Positions 1 through 7,269 of a stretch of 40,898 nucleotides of DNA are shown piece after piece; position 1 is the stretch's first letter, and each line of letters opens with the position of its first letter. Made by a program: the position numbers and the translations under genes. This stretch comes from an uncultured Bacteroidales bacterium. Lineage in GTDB: Bacteria; Bacteroidota; Bacteroidia; Bacteroidales; UBA932. Below the pieces are notes generated by a model. It searched no databases. It had not been told where the DNA came from and was given only the letters and a program-made list of their open reading frames with translations. The DNA lies in contig CALVAJ010000020.1 of the NCBI GenBank assembly GCA_944325505.1, positions 1 through 40,898 on the forward strand. Reading direction: 5' to 3'.

Positions 1-297
1 AGCATCAGTCCCCACCTCGCCACCGCCACCGAGACCGGCAACTTCGCCACCTACGAAGCCCTCGTTATTCCGCAGAATGTGACGGCGGGCACACGGCTGC
101 TGGCCTTCACCGCCAAGAAAGGCACTACCGTCTACGGCCCGTTCTACTACACGCTGCAGAAAGATGCCGAGTGGAAGCCCGGCCATGTCTACACCTACGA
201 CATCACCATCTTCCACTACGGCCTTGACGTGCAGGTATCGGAAAGTCCCAAGTGGAATACTGGCACAGGAGGCGAAGGCTCCGTAGCCCTGCCCTGA
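1..297 (+). CDS. fimbrillin family protein, C-terminal part (5' end outside window)
   Basis: The reading frame is open from the first base and ends at TGA 295-297, so only the last 98 residues are present. The tail resembles the end of Bacteroidales fimbrillin/Mfa-like surface proteins: a strand rich in Thr and Val, a GHVYTYDITI-type strand, then a short WNTGTGGEG segment. In this family the C-terminal strand takes part in donor-strand assembly of fimbriae. A second fimbrillin-like gene starts only 18 nt downstream on the same strand, so the two are probably co-transcribed. The family call rests on the tail alone; another exported adhesin is possible. Confidence 0.65.
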   Translation, partial: SISPHLATATETGNFATYEALVIPQNVTAGTRLLAFTAKKGTTVYGPFYYTLQKDAEWKPGHVYTYDITIFHYGLDVQVSESPKWNTGTGGEGSVALP

Positions 298-315
298 GAA
301 GCATAGAACGAATAA

Positions 316-1884
316 ATGACAGATAAGATGAAGAAATACAGATTATTTTCAACAATATACCTCGTGGCGGCACTGCTGCTCTCCGCCTGTTCGCAAGACG
401 AACTGGCAGAGAACAGCACGGCGTTGCCCGAAGGCGAATACCCGTTGCAGATAGGCAGCGTCAGCCTCACGGCGGAGATAAGCGAACAGCCGTGGACGCG
501 GGTCAGCGAAAACCCGACAGACGGGATGAGTAGCGTATGGGCAGACGGCGACCGCATAGGAGTACGCATCGGTGATAATGAAGAAACAGGCATTTATGTG
601 GTGAATGTGGACATAGAGGGCAGTGTTGTGGGCGTTACCCCCGAAAAGCCGGTTTATTGGAAAGACAAGCAGCCCGCCACCATCACGGCTTGGTATCCCT
701 TGAATGAAGAATTGGACTTTACCCACCAAGATGAAGGACTGACCTACCTGTTGAAAGGTACAAGTACGGTGAATGCCGATTACAATACCTCGGCTAACCT
801 TGCTTTTACCCATCAGCTTGCCAAGGTACGTGTTGTGCTGGAAGGCGACAAGGCGAATGAAGTACAAACGGTCACAGTACGTAGCCATCTGACAAGCCCG
901 AACAACCAAGGCGATTTAGGTTCGCTCACAAGCACCGAAAACAAATACGTTCCTATGATGGAAGCCACCTACAATGGGCAACGATGCTGGGAAGCCAACC
1001 TGCGCCCCGGCTATTTAGAGGCAGACAATACCTTCGAAGTGGCAAAGGCGGAGGGTGACCCCGTTCGGGTAACACTGGATGACAAAGTGACCATTAAAGC
1101 CGGGCAGGTACATACGATAACCATCGGCGTAGAGCAAGCACCTACAGAAATAGACCTTGACACCTACGAAGGCACAACGCTTACCGTCAGCGGAAAGACT
1201 ACCATCAAGGGCAATGGACAGCAAAAGAACCTGCAAATCACCGTCGAGGCGGATGCTGAGGTTACATTAGAAGATGTCGTACTGGCTCCCTCCGCCACAG
1301 GCAATGCCATTACTTGCAAGGGGGATGCTACCATTATACTGACTGCTTCCAACAGCCTGACAGCGAAAACTGACTATTCCAACTATTCATATCATTATGG
1401 TAGCGGCATCTATGTTGAAAGCGGAACGCTGACTATTGACGGCAAAGGAAGTCTGAATATCTCAAGAGAATATGCAGGCGATTACTGGAGCGTTGGAGCA
1501 GGTATCGGTGCCGGGAGCGGAGCAAATATTGTCATTGAAAGTGGGAACATTAGGGTAGACGACGTTCCTGACGACAGTTTCGAATCCGGCGCAGGTATTG
1601 GAAGTCTTCCTGGAGAAAGTTGTGGTGATATTACCATCAATGGCGGCACCATCAGTATTGGAAAGCCATACTGGTATAGTGCCTGCATCGGAAGCGCACA
1701 GTCAGGAAGCTGCGGCAATATCACCATATCCGGCGAAAGCACAGTGATAACATACACGCAAGGGATACATGCCCCTTGCGGCATCGGCAACGGAGGATTT
1801 GGCACATGCGGCACAGTCACCATCACAGGTGGTGCCACGGTGAACGGCGTAAAGTACATCGAAACGCATACAGGAACGTTGTAA
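316..1884 (+). CDS. fimbrillin-like lipoprotein with Gly/Cys-rich repeat tail
   Basis: A 522-residue surface lipoprotein. The signal peptide ends in the lipobox LLSAC (Cys25). ATG 328 (MKKYRLF) is an equally good start and gives a more typical leader. Residues 40-275 look like the Bacteroidales fimbrillin-like fold, with the usual AWYP and HQLAKVRVVL segments. From about residue 280 the protein changes to short beta strands. Residues 394-512 contain four units of about 31 residues, each starting with a GAGIG/ACIG/CGIG turn and followed by a CG-(D/N/T)-(I/V)-T-I strand, which suggests a beta-helix-like or carbohydrate-binding tail. A strong hairpin follows the gene. The likely role is a fimbrial tip or minor subunit, or a surface adhesin. 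The fimbrillin call is fairly secure; the function of the tail is inference. Confidence 0.8.
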   Translation: MTDKMKKYRLFSTIYLVAALLLSACSQDELAENSTALPEGEYPLQIGSVSLTAEISEQPWTRVSENPTDGMSSVWADGDRIGVRIGDNEETGIYVVNVDIEGSVVGVTPEKPVYWKDKQPATITAWYPLNEELDFTHQDEGLTYLLKGTSTVNADYNTSANLAFTHQLAKVRVVLEGDKANEVQTVTVRSHLTSPNNQGDLGSLTSTENKYVPMMEATYNGQRCWEANLRPGYLEADNTFEVAKAEGDPVRVTLDDKVTIKAGQVHTITIGVEQAPTEIDLDTYEGTTLTVSGKTTIKGNGQQKNLQITVEADAEVTLEDVVLAPSATGNAITCKGDATIILTASNSLTAKTDYSNYSYHYGSGIYVESGTLTIDGKGSLNISREYAGDYWSVGAGIGAGSGANIVIESGNIRVDDVPDDSFESGAGIGSLPGESCGDITINGGTISIGKPYWYSACIGSAQSGSCGNITISGESTVITYTQGIHAPCGIGNGGFGTCGTVTITGGATVNGVKYIETHTGTL

Positions 1885-1974
1885 CGATAAAGAGAAAACC
1901 CGTATGCGGCAGACAAGACCATCCTGCAGCACCCATACAGTATCTGTCCCGCTCTAAATCGAATACACAGGAAC

Positions 1975-2015
1975 AACAGCGACAATCTGCATAAGAAACG
2001 CAGATTGTCGCTGTT
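1975..2015 (+). terminator. hairpin terminator after the fimbrillin-like gene
   Basis: A perfect 16-bp stem (1975-1990 with 2000-2015) has a 9-nt loop and is followed by ATTTCTCT. Its 3' arm overlaps the first bases of the direct-repeat copy that starts at 2011. It probably ends the fimbrillin transcript. Confidence 0.75.
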
Positions 2016-2246
2016 ATTTCTCTAAATTTGGTCGTTCACAAAACATTCCGGCAGTTTGTAAAACAGATTTTGCTGTAGCTTTCTCAAGTCTTTTGATTTG
2101 TAGATTAAAACTATGTTTGACTTATGAGAAAGAATCAACAGCTGGTAATCGTCCTCCCGGAAGGTTCGGAGGAGTTGCCGATACGGATTGTGAGAGGTTC
2201 ACGGAGTATGGAACTGAGACTATGCCTGTGTCCTCCAGATGGTGAA
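2011..2246 (+). repeat. direct repeat copy A: upstream region and 5' part of the LytTR gene
   Basis: This stretch recurs at 3463-3654. The first 90 nt (2011-2100 against 3463-3552) differ at only three positions. The second copy then lacks 2101-2144, including the start codon, and resumes to about 2246. Copy A holds the leader and the first 41 codons of the LytTR gene. The pair brackets the toxin-antitoxin genes. Confidence 0.9.
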
Positions 2247-2642
2247 GAGCAACACATCAACGAGACTTGCCCGGAAAGGAAGTATGTCTTTATCTGGAGA
2301 CAGAACGACTATCTCAAAGCGGCAGTAGATGAAATCCAATGGATAGAGGCTGCCGGAAGTTATTCCCGCATCCACCTGACAGGAGGTCGCATCCTCGTAA
2401 TTTCTTTCAACCTCGCATCGGTCAGGCGCAAGCTGCCCGAAAGCGACTTCATCCGGATCCATCGTTCCCGCATCGTAAACCTCAGACATGTGGAGACACT
2501 GGTCGGGAACAGTCTGAAGATAGGCAATGAACTGTTGGATATAGGCGATGCCACCAAGGTAGATAACAGTACCTGCCCTTGGGGGTTGGCGGCCGGCCTC
2601 ATGAATAGTGAACTCGGTCCTGACTTCGGCTGGCACTGGTAG
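2124..2642 (+). CDS. LytTR-domain DNA-binding regulator
   Basis: A 172-residue protein with an N-terminal segment of about 45 residues that has no recognisable domain, followed by a LytTR DNA-binding domain (about 50-150). Diagnostic parts are the AVDEIQWIEAAGSYSRIHL strand, the helix SVRRKLPESDFIRIHRS and the RIVNLRHVE strand. There is no receiver domain, so this is a stand-alone LytTR protein rather than a classical response regulator. It lies 239 nt downstream of the fimbrillin-like gene on the same strand, beyond a terminator-like hairpin. Stand-alone LytTR genes next to surface protein genes suggest local control of fimbrial expression, which is inference. The last residues (ELGPDFGWHW) are unusual for the family. 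Confidence 0.85.
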   Translation: MRKNQQLVIVLPEGSEELPIRIVRGSRSMELRLCLCPPDGEEQHINETCPERKYVFIWRQNDYLKAAVDEIQWIEAAGSYSRIHLTGGRILVISFNLASVRRKLPESDFIRIHRSRIVNLRHVETLVGNSLKIGNELLDIGDATKVDNSTCPWGLAAGLMNSELGPDFGWHW

Positions 2643-2732
2643 ACCGACAACGAGAACACCCCGGCAACCCTCGTGCCGAACAATTAAAAAATAGAAATAT
2701 ACACGCTCTTTGACATACTGGAAAATGGAAGT

Positions 2733-2755
2733 TGCAAATAATTCCTATATTTGCA
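2733..2755 (+). promoter_or_regulatory. palindrome overlapping the -7 box of the toxin-antitoxin operon
   Basis: An 8-bp inverted repeat, TGCAAATA and TATTTGCA, is separated by 7 nt. Its right arm overlaps a perfect Bacteroidota -7 box, TATATTTG at 2746-2753, located 23 nt before the antitoxin start. I found no good -33 box at the expected distance. A palindrome over the -7 box is what autorepression by an antitoxin or TA complex would need. Confidence 0.55.
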
Positions 2756-2776
2756 TAGTACGATAATATAAGGAAT

Positions 2777-3031
2777 ATGAAAGCAACCATTTCTATGAGC
2801 AGAAACAGCCTGTGGAAGATGATACAGGCGATGTCTCTCAATGCCGACAACAAACTGTGGCTTGGGGAGAAACTGATAGAGGAGGCACGGAAGGAAGTGG
2901 CTGAAACCGCTCCTTGCCAATACTCCGTAGAAGAACTTGAGCACCGGCTCGGTGAATCCGTGCAGAGTTACCGTAAAGGCGAGTGCTGTACCAATGACGA
3001 ATTGCGCAAAAGGCATCCCGTATGCGAATAG
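2777..3031 (+). CDS. antitoxin of a ParE/RelE-type module (putative)
   Basis: An 84-residue acidic, helical protein directly upstream of a toxin gene and overlapping it by 10 nt. No named antitoxin family is recognised with confidence. The N-terminus (MKATISMSRNSLWKMI) could form the DNA-binding part, and the C-terminal half (EELEHRLGESVQSYRKGE) is a charged helix of the kind that wraps around the toxin. ATG 2777 is preceded by ATAAGGAAT; ATG 2795 is a possible internal start. The call comes mainly from position, size, overlap and the palindrome in the promoter. Confidence 0.7.
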   Translation: MKATISMSRNSLWKMIQAMSLNADNKLWLGEKLIEEARKEVAETAPCQYSVEELEHRLGESVQSYRKGECCTNDELRKRHPVCE

Positions 3032-3330
3032 TCTGGACAAAAGAGGCCCAGGAGGATATTGAGAATATTTACAGGTTCTGGGCATCCAAGAATGAGCCGT
3101 ATTCTGCACGGCTGTACAATTCACTGATTGATGAAGCGGAAGTGCTGCGGAGATTCCCGGAGATCGGAGTACTTGAAAGATTCCTGACGCACCGCCCGGA
3201 ACAATTCCGGTCACTGCTTGCAAACAAGTACTATAAACTGGTATATACTGTGGAAAGTGACGATGTCGTCATACATGCTGTATGGGACTGTCGCCGCAAT
3301 CCTGATACATTGACAGCAGAAATCCGCTGA
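3022..3330 (+). CDS. ParE/RelE superfamily toxin
   Basis: A 102-residue protein with the ParE/RelE layout: an N-terminal strand (MRIVWTKEAQEDIENIYRFW), a two-helix hairpin, a basic strand around PEQFRSLLANKYYKLVYTV, and a C-terminal VVIHAVWDCRRNPDTL. Family members either poison DNA gyrase (ParE) or cut mRNA on the ribosome (RelE), and the sequence does not decide which. The start codon lies inside the last codons of the antitoxin (GTATGCGAATAG), so translation is coupled. The length is normal and no damage is seen. The pair sits between two copies of a LytTR gene segment. Confidence 0.85.
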   Translation: MRIVWTKEAQEDIENIYRFWASKNEPYSARLYNSLIDEAEVLRRFPEIGVLERFLTHRPEQFRSLLANKYYKLVYTVESDDVVIHAVWDCRRNPDTLTAEIR

Positions 3331-3354
3331 ACTGTAAGTTCTGAAGAAGATTCC

Positions 3355-3397
3355 GTCCCGTCCCCTCCGTCAGTGGAGCGGACGGGACTTCCGTTTT
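3355..3397 (+). terminator. terminator after the toxin-antitoxin pair
   Basis: Stem GTCCCGTC (3355-3362) pairs with GACGGGAC (3381-3388), with an inner CTCC/GGAG stem. TTCCGTTTT follows. It lies 24 nt after the toxin stop codon. Confidence 0.6.
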
Positions 3398-3462
3398 CCC
3401 GTGTGTCGCGGATATCGGACATATTGACGATAATAAAAGAAACGATACAATGGAAGAAACGA

Positions 3463-3654
3463 CTGTTATTTCTCTGAATCTGGTCGTTTACAAAACATTC
3501 CGGCAGTTTGTAAAACAGATTTTGCTGTAGCTTTCTCAAGTCTTTTGATTTGGTAATCGTCCTCCCGAAAAGTTCGGAGGAGTTGCCGATACGGATTGTG
3601 AGAGGTTCACGGAGTATGGAATTGAGACTGTGTCTGTGCCCTCCCGATGGTGAA
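3463..3654 (+). pseudogene. truncated relic of a second LytTR gene (direct repeat copy B)
   Basis: This copy matches 2011-2246 but has lost the 44 nt that correspond to 2101-2144, including the start codon, and diverges after codon 41 of the LytTR gene. Over the shared codons there are seven base differences from copy A. Five are synonymous (for example CTG/TTG, CTA/CTG, TGC/TGT, CCA/CCC) and two change the residue (E to K, G to S). That pattern indicates that the copy comes from a once functional paralogue rather than from a recent duplication. No LytTR domain follows, so it cannot make a regulator. Confidence 0.8.
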
Positions 3655-3679
3655 AGACATACGGGAATTTCGGCGGTAA

Positions 3680-3711
3680 TTTGCATTGCTCCCGGTTTCT
3701 CATTAAATTCG
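3680..3711 (+). promoter_or_regulatory. promoter of hisS
   Basis: TTTG (3680-3683), a 20-nt spacer and TAAATTCG (3704-3711, one mismatch to TAnnTTTG) form a Bacteroidota promoter 51 nt before hisS. It starts only 25 nt after the LytTR relic, so it marks the edge of the core chromosome. Confidence 0.6.
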
Positions 3712-3762
3712 CAGCGGTTTTTACCGGATACATCCGGCGGACTATCATTAATTTAATTTAAA

Positions 3763-5172
3763 ATGGCACAGAAACCTTCTATTCCTAAGGGAACACGTGA
3801 TTTCGGACCTGCCGAGATGGCGGCCCGCAACTATATATTCGACACGATCAGATCTGTATTCAAAACCTACGGCTATGCTCCGATCGAGACCCCGTCAATG
3901 GAGAACCTCAGTACTCTTCTGGGCAAGTACGGTGACGAAGGGGACAAGCTCCTTTTCAGGATCCTGAATTCGGGTGATGCGTTCTCCGGTATTGACTTCG
4001 AGGAATTCCGTCTGCCGGAAGGGGAGAGGCAGTACAACAGCAAGGCTCTTTCGCTGAAGGTGTGTGAAAAAGGTCTGCGTTATGACCTGACAGTGCCGTT
4101 CGCTCGCTTTGTCGTACAGCATCAGAATGACATCGCCTTCCCGTTCAAGAGGTACCAGATACAGCCTGTTTGGAGGGCTGACCGTCCACAGAAAGGGCGT
4201 TACAGGGAGTTCTACCAGTGCGATGTGGATGTCATAGGTTCCGAGTCTCTGGTCAATGAACTGGAGCTCGTGCAGATAGTCGACAGGGTGTTCCGCCTTT
4301 TCGATGTCAATGTGCTTATAAAGATCAACAACCGCAAGGTACTTACAGGACTTGCCGAAATATGCGGCTTTCCGGACAAGGTGGTCGACATCACTGTCGC
4401 CATCGACAAGATCGACAAGATCGGTCTGGAGGCGGTGGAAGCGGAAATGAAGGAAAAAGGGCTTACCGATGCCGCCGTTTCTGTGATCGAGCCGGTGCTG
4501 GAATTAAGAGGGACTGCAGCGGAGAAGATCTCTGTCATGAGGGAGCTTATGGGAGGGAAATCGGCTTCCGGCATAGTCTCGCAGACCGGTCTCAAAGGTC
4601 TTGACGAGCTGGAAGAGCTTTTCGGCCTTATCGATGCGGCCGGAGTTTCCCAGGAGGTGGAGATAGACCTTTCTCTTGCGCGTGGACTGAATTATTATAC
4701 AGGGGCCATTTTTGAGGTCAAGGCCAAGGATTTCCAGATAGGAAGCATCTGCGGAGGAGGCCGTTATGACAACCTTACCGGGATTTTCGGACTGCCGGGC
4801 ATGTCCGGGGTCGGTATCTCATTCGGGGCCGACAGGATCTACGATGTGCTGAAAGGTCTGGACAAGTTCCCGAAGGAGGTGACTTCTTCCACCAGGGTGC
4901 TGTTCGCAAATATGGGAGGTCAGGAAATGAGGTATGTTCTTCCGGTGGTGAAGGCTTTGCGTGAAGCAGGCGTGGCATGCGAGATCTATCCGGAAGCGGT
5001 GAAACTCAAGAAGCAGTTCGACTATGCGGACAAGAAGGCGATTCCGTTCATTTCCATTACCGGCGGAGATGAAGCTGCCTCCGGCGTGGTGAACATAAAG
5101 AATCTTTCTTCCGGGGAGCAGAAGTCTTTCCCTAAAGAGGATATCGGACAGATGCTCGAGTTTATAGGTTAG
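3763..5172 (+). CDS. hisS: histidyl-tRNA synthetase
   Basis: A class II aminoacyl-tRNA synthetase of 469 residues that charges tRNA-His in the cytoplasm. Visible landmarks are GTRDFGP (10-16), the [12 protein letters not shown] motif (105-116), motif 2 with [20 protein letters not shown] (135-154), the histidine-binding [15 protein letters not shown] (from about 304), GGGRYDNL, and motif 3 [13 protein letters not shown]. The C-terminal third is the anticodon-binding domain ([21 protein letters not shown] onward). The length is usual for Bacteroidota. It has its own promoter and is followed by a hairpin. Confidence 0.98.
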   Translation: MAQKPSIPKGTRDFGPAEMAARNYIFDTIRSVFKTYGYAPIETPSMENLSTLLGKYGDEGDKLLFRILNSGDAFSGIDFEEFRLPEGERQYNSKALSLKVCEKGLRYDLTVPFARFVVQHQNDIAFPFKRYQIQPVWRADRPQKGRYREFYQCDVDVIGSESLVNELELVQIVDRVFRLFDVNVLIKINNRKVLTGLAEICGFPDKVVDITVAIDKIDKIGLEAVEAEMKEKGLTDAAVSVIEPVLELRGTAAEKISVMRELMGGKSASGIVSQTGLKGLDELEELFGLIDAAGVSQEVEIDLSLARGLNYYTGAIFEVKAKDFQIGSICGGGRYDNLTGIFGLPGMSGVGISFGADRIYDVLKGLDKFPKEVTSSTRVLFANMGGQEMRYVLPVVKALREAGVACEIYPEAVKLKKQFDYADKKAIPFISITGGDEAASGVVNIKNLSSGEQKSFPKEDIGQMLEFIG

Positions 5173-5190
5173 CCGTTAAATCAGATGATA

Positions 5191-5226
5191 AAGAGGGAGA
5201 TCCTGCCTGTGCCGGGTCTTCCTCTT
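5191..5226 (+). terminator. probable terminator of hisS
   Basis: AAGAGGGAGA (5191-5200) pairs with TCTTCCTCTT (5217-5226), ten pairs including one G-U, 18 nt after the hisS stop. No long T run follows, which is common for Bacteroidota terminators. Confidence 0.5.
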
Positions 5227-5240
5227 AATATATAATGTGA

Positions 5241-5274
5241 ATCCGATGAATATTTATCGGATCAAATAAATTTG
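5241..5274 (+). promoter_or_regulatory. -7 box and inverted repeat before the EamA transporter gene
   Basis: TAAATTTG (5267-5274) fits the -7 consensus and lies 17 nt before ATG. Just upstream, ATCCGAT (5241-5247) and ATCGGAT (5256-5262) form a 7-bp inverted repeat that covers the place where a -33 box would be. No TTTG box is visible. It may be an operator or a weak promoter. Confidence 0.4.
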
Positions 5275-5291
5275 TCAGACAGGGTTAAGTT

Positions 5292-6215
5292 ATGGGAGTG
5301 ATTTCAAAAGCAGGGACGTCAGGATTTTCCGGTCCCTTCTGGGGATATGCGGCAGGAATAGTGACAGGGGTGACTTACGGGCTCAATCCGCTGTTTGCCA
5401 TACCTTTGATGAAGGGTGGCGTGTCAGTGGACACTATCTTGTTCTTCAGATATTTTCTTGCAGTCCTGATTCTGGGCGGCTGGCTGTTCCTGAGAAAAGA
5501 GGATTTCAGGGTGACATGGCATCAGGCCAGACGTCTGCTTTTGCTCGGACTGCTGTTTTCCCTCAGCAGTCTTACGCTTTTCCAGGCGTATCATTATATT
5601 CCGTCCGGAGTAGCGACGACAATAGTTTTTCTTTATCCAGTCCTGGTGGCCCTGATAATGATGTTCCTGAAAGTCTATCCGACATGGCAGGTCTGGGTGT
5701 CTATAATAGCTACTTTCATAGGAGTGCTTTTTCTGTGCAGGACTGACGGGACGCATGCCCTTCAGTGGCGTGGGCTTGCCCTTTCGTTCGCATCGGCCCT
5801 TTCCTATGCGATGTTCATAGTGATTGTCAACAGGAGCCGTTCCGTACACCGGATATCCAACACCATGCTGACATTCTATGCTTTGCTGACCGGAGTCGTC
5901 ATCTTTTCCCTGCATGCGCTTGTGGCACATGTGCCGCTTCTGGCAGGCCTGCATGGAGTGATGCCGTGGTTCAATCTTCTGGGGCTGGCCGTTCTTCCGA
6001 CCATAGTCTCCACGGCAACGCTTGCCATGGCCACAAGGATAATAGGTGCAACCAAGGCATCGGTACTTGGTGTTTTCGAACCGGTTACGGCAATCCTTGT
6101 CGGTGCGTTGGCTTTCGGGGAAAGCATAACAGTGAATATAGTGATAGGGATAATACTTACCATGGCCGCCATAGTTTTCATGATCGTCTCTCCTGGCAGA
6201 AAGAAAAGAGCATGA
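5292..6215 (+). CDS. EamA/DMT-family inner-membrane transporter
   Basis: A 307-residue protein with about ten hydrophobic helices arranged as two EamA repeats, roughly 15-150 and 165-300. The first repeat ends with YPTWQVWVSIIATFIGVLFL and the second with the characteristic EPVTAILVGALAFGE segment. Members of the drug/metabolite transporter superfamily export amino acids or other small metabolites; the substrate here is unknown. ATG 5292 begins a short cytoplasmic leader (MGVISKAGTSGFSGP) before helix 1. It stands alone between hisS and rplS. Confidence 0.9.
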   Translation: MGVISKAGTSGFSGPFWGYAAGIVTGVTYGLNPLFAIPLMKGGVSVDTILFFRYFLAVLILGGWLFLRKEDFRVTWHQARRLLLLGLLFSLSSLTLFQAYHYIPSGVATTIVFLYPVLVALIMMFLKVYPTWQVWVSIIATFIGVLFLCRTDGTHALQWRGLALSFASALSYAMFIVIVNRSRSVHRISNTMLTFYALLTGVVIFSLHALVAHVPLLAGLHGVMPWFNLLGLAVLPTIVSTATLAMATRIIGATKASVLGVFEPVTAILVGALAFGESITVNIVIGIILTMAAIVFMIVSPGRKKRA

Positions 6216-6267
6216 ATGAATTGAATATTTCGGGAACAGGAGTTTTTCTAAAGATTATTAAAAATAA

Positions 6268-6298
6268 TTTGCAATAATAATTTTTATTAGTACCTTTG
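6268..6298 (+). promoter_or_regulatory. promoter of rplS and tRNA-Arg
   Basis: TTTG (6268-6271), a 19-nt AT-rich spacer and TACCTTTG (6291-6298) make a near-perfect Bacteroidota promoter. The leader to the rplS start is about 70 nt; I recognise no known riboswitch or leader motif in it. Confidence 0.85.
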
Positions 6299-6374
6299 CA
6301 GTCCCAAAATGAAAGCAACCTCTTGCGTCGGGCTTTGAATATACGTAATGTTGCCACTTAAAACTGTATTAGAC

Positions 6375-6755
6375 ATGGATTTGATTAAAGTTGTTGACGA
6401 GGCTTTCGCAAATGAGAAAGTTTCAGAATATCCTAAGTTCAAGGCAGGTGACACCATCACTGTAACTTACAGGATCAAAGAGGGAGACAAAGAGAGGCTT
6501 CAGAAATTCAGAGGCGTAGTGATTCAGCTCAGAGGAGCTTCACCGGCTACAAAGACTTTCACTATCCGCAAGATTTCCAACGGAATAGGTGTTGAAAGAA
6601 TTTTCCCGTTCTCTTCTCCGTTCATTGATTCCATCGAACTGAACAAAGTCGGAAAAGTCCGCAGGGCAAGAATCTTCTATCTGAGAAAACTCTCCGGTAA
6701 GAAAGCCAGAATCAAAGAGAAGAAGATAAGCCTCGTTAAAGAGGAGAATGCATAA
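6375..6755 (+). CDS. rplS: large ribosomal subunit protein bL19
   Basis: A 126-residue ribosomal protein located at the 30S-50S interface. It begins MDLIKVVDEAFANEK, the usual bL19 start, so ATG 6375 is preferred over the in-frame ATG 6348, which would add nine residues (MLPLKTVLD). The core shows FKAGDTITVTYRIKEGDKER, FRGVVIQLRG and FTIRKISNGIGVERIFP, then SPFIDSIE and the basic tail RRARIFYLRKLSGKKARIKE. It is followed after 30 nt by tRNA-Arg, with a palindrome in between, and both probably share the promoter at 6268-6298. Confidence 0.97.
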   Translation: MDLIKVVDEAFANEKVSEYPKFKAGDTITVTYRIKEGDKERLQKFRGVVIQLRGASPATKTFTIRKISNGIGVERIFPFSSPFIDSIELNKVGKVRRARIFYLRKLSGKKARIKEKKISLVKEENA

Positions 6756-6764
6756 ATAATATAT

Positions 6765-6778
6765 CAGACCACGGTCTG
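6765..6778 (+). other. palindrome between rplS and tRNA-Arg
   Basis: CAGACCACGGTCTG is a perfect palindrome-like hairpin in the 30-nt gap between the rplS stop and the tRNA. It may be a processing or attenuation signal; a function is not shown. Confidence 0.4.
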
Positions 6779-6785
6779 AATATCC

Positions 6786-6859
6786 GGCCCCTTAGCTCAA
6801 CTGAATAGAGCATTTGACTACGGATCAAAAGGTTACAGGTTTGAATCCTGTAGGGGTCA
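6786..6859 (+). tRNA. tRNA-Arg(ACG)
   Basis: A 74-nt cloverleaf. The acceptor GGCCCCT pairs with AGGGGTC (one G-U), the D arm is GCTC..GAGC, and the anticodon stem TTTGA/TCAAA carries loop CTACGGA, which places ACG at 34-36. The T stem is ACAGG/CCTGT with loop TTTGAAT, and the discriminator is A. CCA is not encoded. Confidence 0.95.
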
Positions 6860-6863
6860 CTGA

Positions 6864-6906
6864 AGAAGAGCTTGAATCGATGCAAATTGCGGATTCAAGC
6901 TCTTCT
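6864..6906 (+). terminator. terminator after tRNA-Arg
   Basis: A perfect 15-bp stem (6864-6878 with 6892-6906) and a 13-nt loop begin 5 nt after the tRNA. GGTATATAATG follows with no T run. Confidence 0.75.
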
Positions 6907-6958
6907 GGTATATAATGCAGTATGATTGACATTGAGATGATGGCCCATTGGGGATACG

Positions 6959-6986
6959 AAAAAAGGCGGTTTTTAAACCGCCTTTT
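6959..6986 (-). terminator. terminator of the tRNA-Lys operon
   Basis: GGCGGTTT (6965-6972) pairs with AAACCGCC (6975-6982). Read on the minus strand it follows tRNA-Lys(CTT) and runs into six T (complement of 6959-6964). Four T on the plus-strand side mean it may work both ways. Confidence 0.85.
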
Positions 6987-6987
6987 G

Positions 6988-7060
6988 TGCTCCCTCAGGG
7001 GCTCGAACCCTGGACCCCAACATTAAGAGTGTCGTGCTCTACCAACTGAGCTAAGGAAGC
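6988..7060 (-). tRNA. tRNA-Lys(CTT)
   Basis: A 73-nt cloverleaf on the minus strand. The acceptor GCTTCCT pairs with AGGGAGC (one G-U). The anticodon stem CGACA/TGTTG has loop CTCTTAA, giving anticodon CTT. The discriminator is A and CCA is not encoded. It is the second gene of a tandem pair, transcribed after tRNA-Lys(TTT). Confidence 0.95.
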
Positions 7061-7094
7061 GTCATGAAGGCCGATCTTTCAGGCCGACTCTTCG

Positions 7095-7167
7095 TGATCC
7101 GTTTGGGATTCGAACCCAAGACCCCAACATTAAAAGTGTTGTGCTCTACCAGCTGAGCTAACGAATC
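7095..7167 (-). tRNA. tRNA-Lys(TTT)
   Basis: A 73-nt cloverleaf on the minus strand. The acceptor GATTCGT pairs with ACGGATC (one G-U), and the anticodon stem CAACA/TGTTG has loop CTTTTAA, giving anticodon TTT. The discriminator is A. It is first in the tandem Lys pair, 34 nt upstream of tRNA-Lys(CTT). Its D, anticodon and T arms closely resemble those of the CTT isoacceptor, suggesting duplication. Confidence 0.95.
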
Positions 7168-7214
7168 TTCCCATATTCCCGCCTCATTAAACGATGTTTT
7201 CCGAATTGGGATTG

Positions 7215-7246
7215 CAAAGGTATGCTTTTGTGCTTAAATATCCAAA
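7215..7246 (-). promoter_or_regulatory. promoter of the tRNA-Lys pair
   Basis: On the minus strand TTTG (7246-7243), a 20-nt spacer and TACCTTTG (7222-7215) form a strong promoter 47 nt before tRNA-Lys(TTT). It lies directly behind the stop codon of the glycosyltransferase gene. Confidence 0.85.
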
Positions 7247-7269
7247 TTTTTTCTGTATTTTTTCTGAAA

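Noticed and set aside
2112-2119. TATGTTTG as a -7 box for the LytTR gene
   Set aside because: It lies only 4 nt before the ATG and no TTTG box is at the right distance.
3550-3756. A possible small gene in repeat copy B
   Set aside because: It is only the LytTR leader fused to the hisS promoter region. It lacks a DNA-binding domain and a natural start.
5241-5262. A riboswitch before the EamA transporter
   Set aside because: There is only a 7-bp inverted repeat, placed at or upstream of the -7 box, so it would not be in the transcript.
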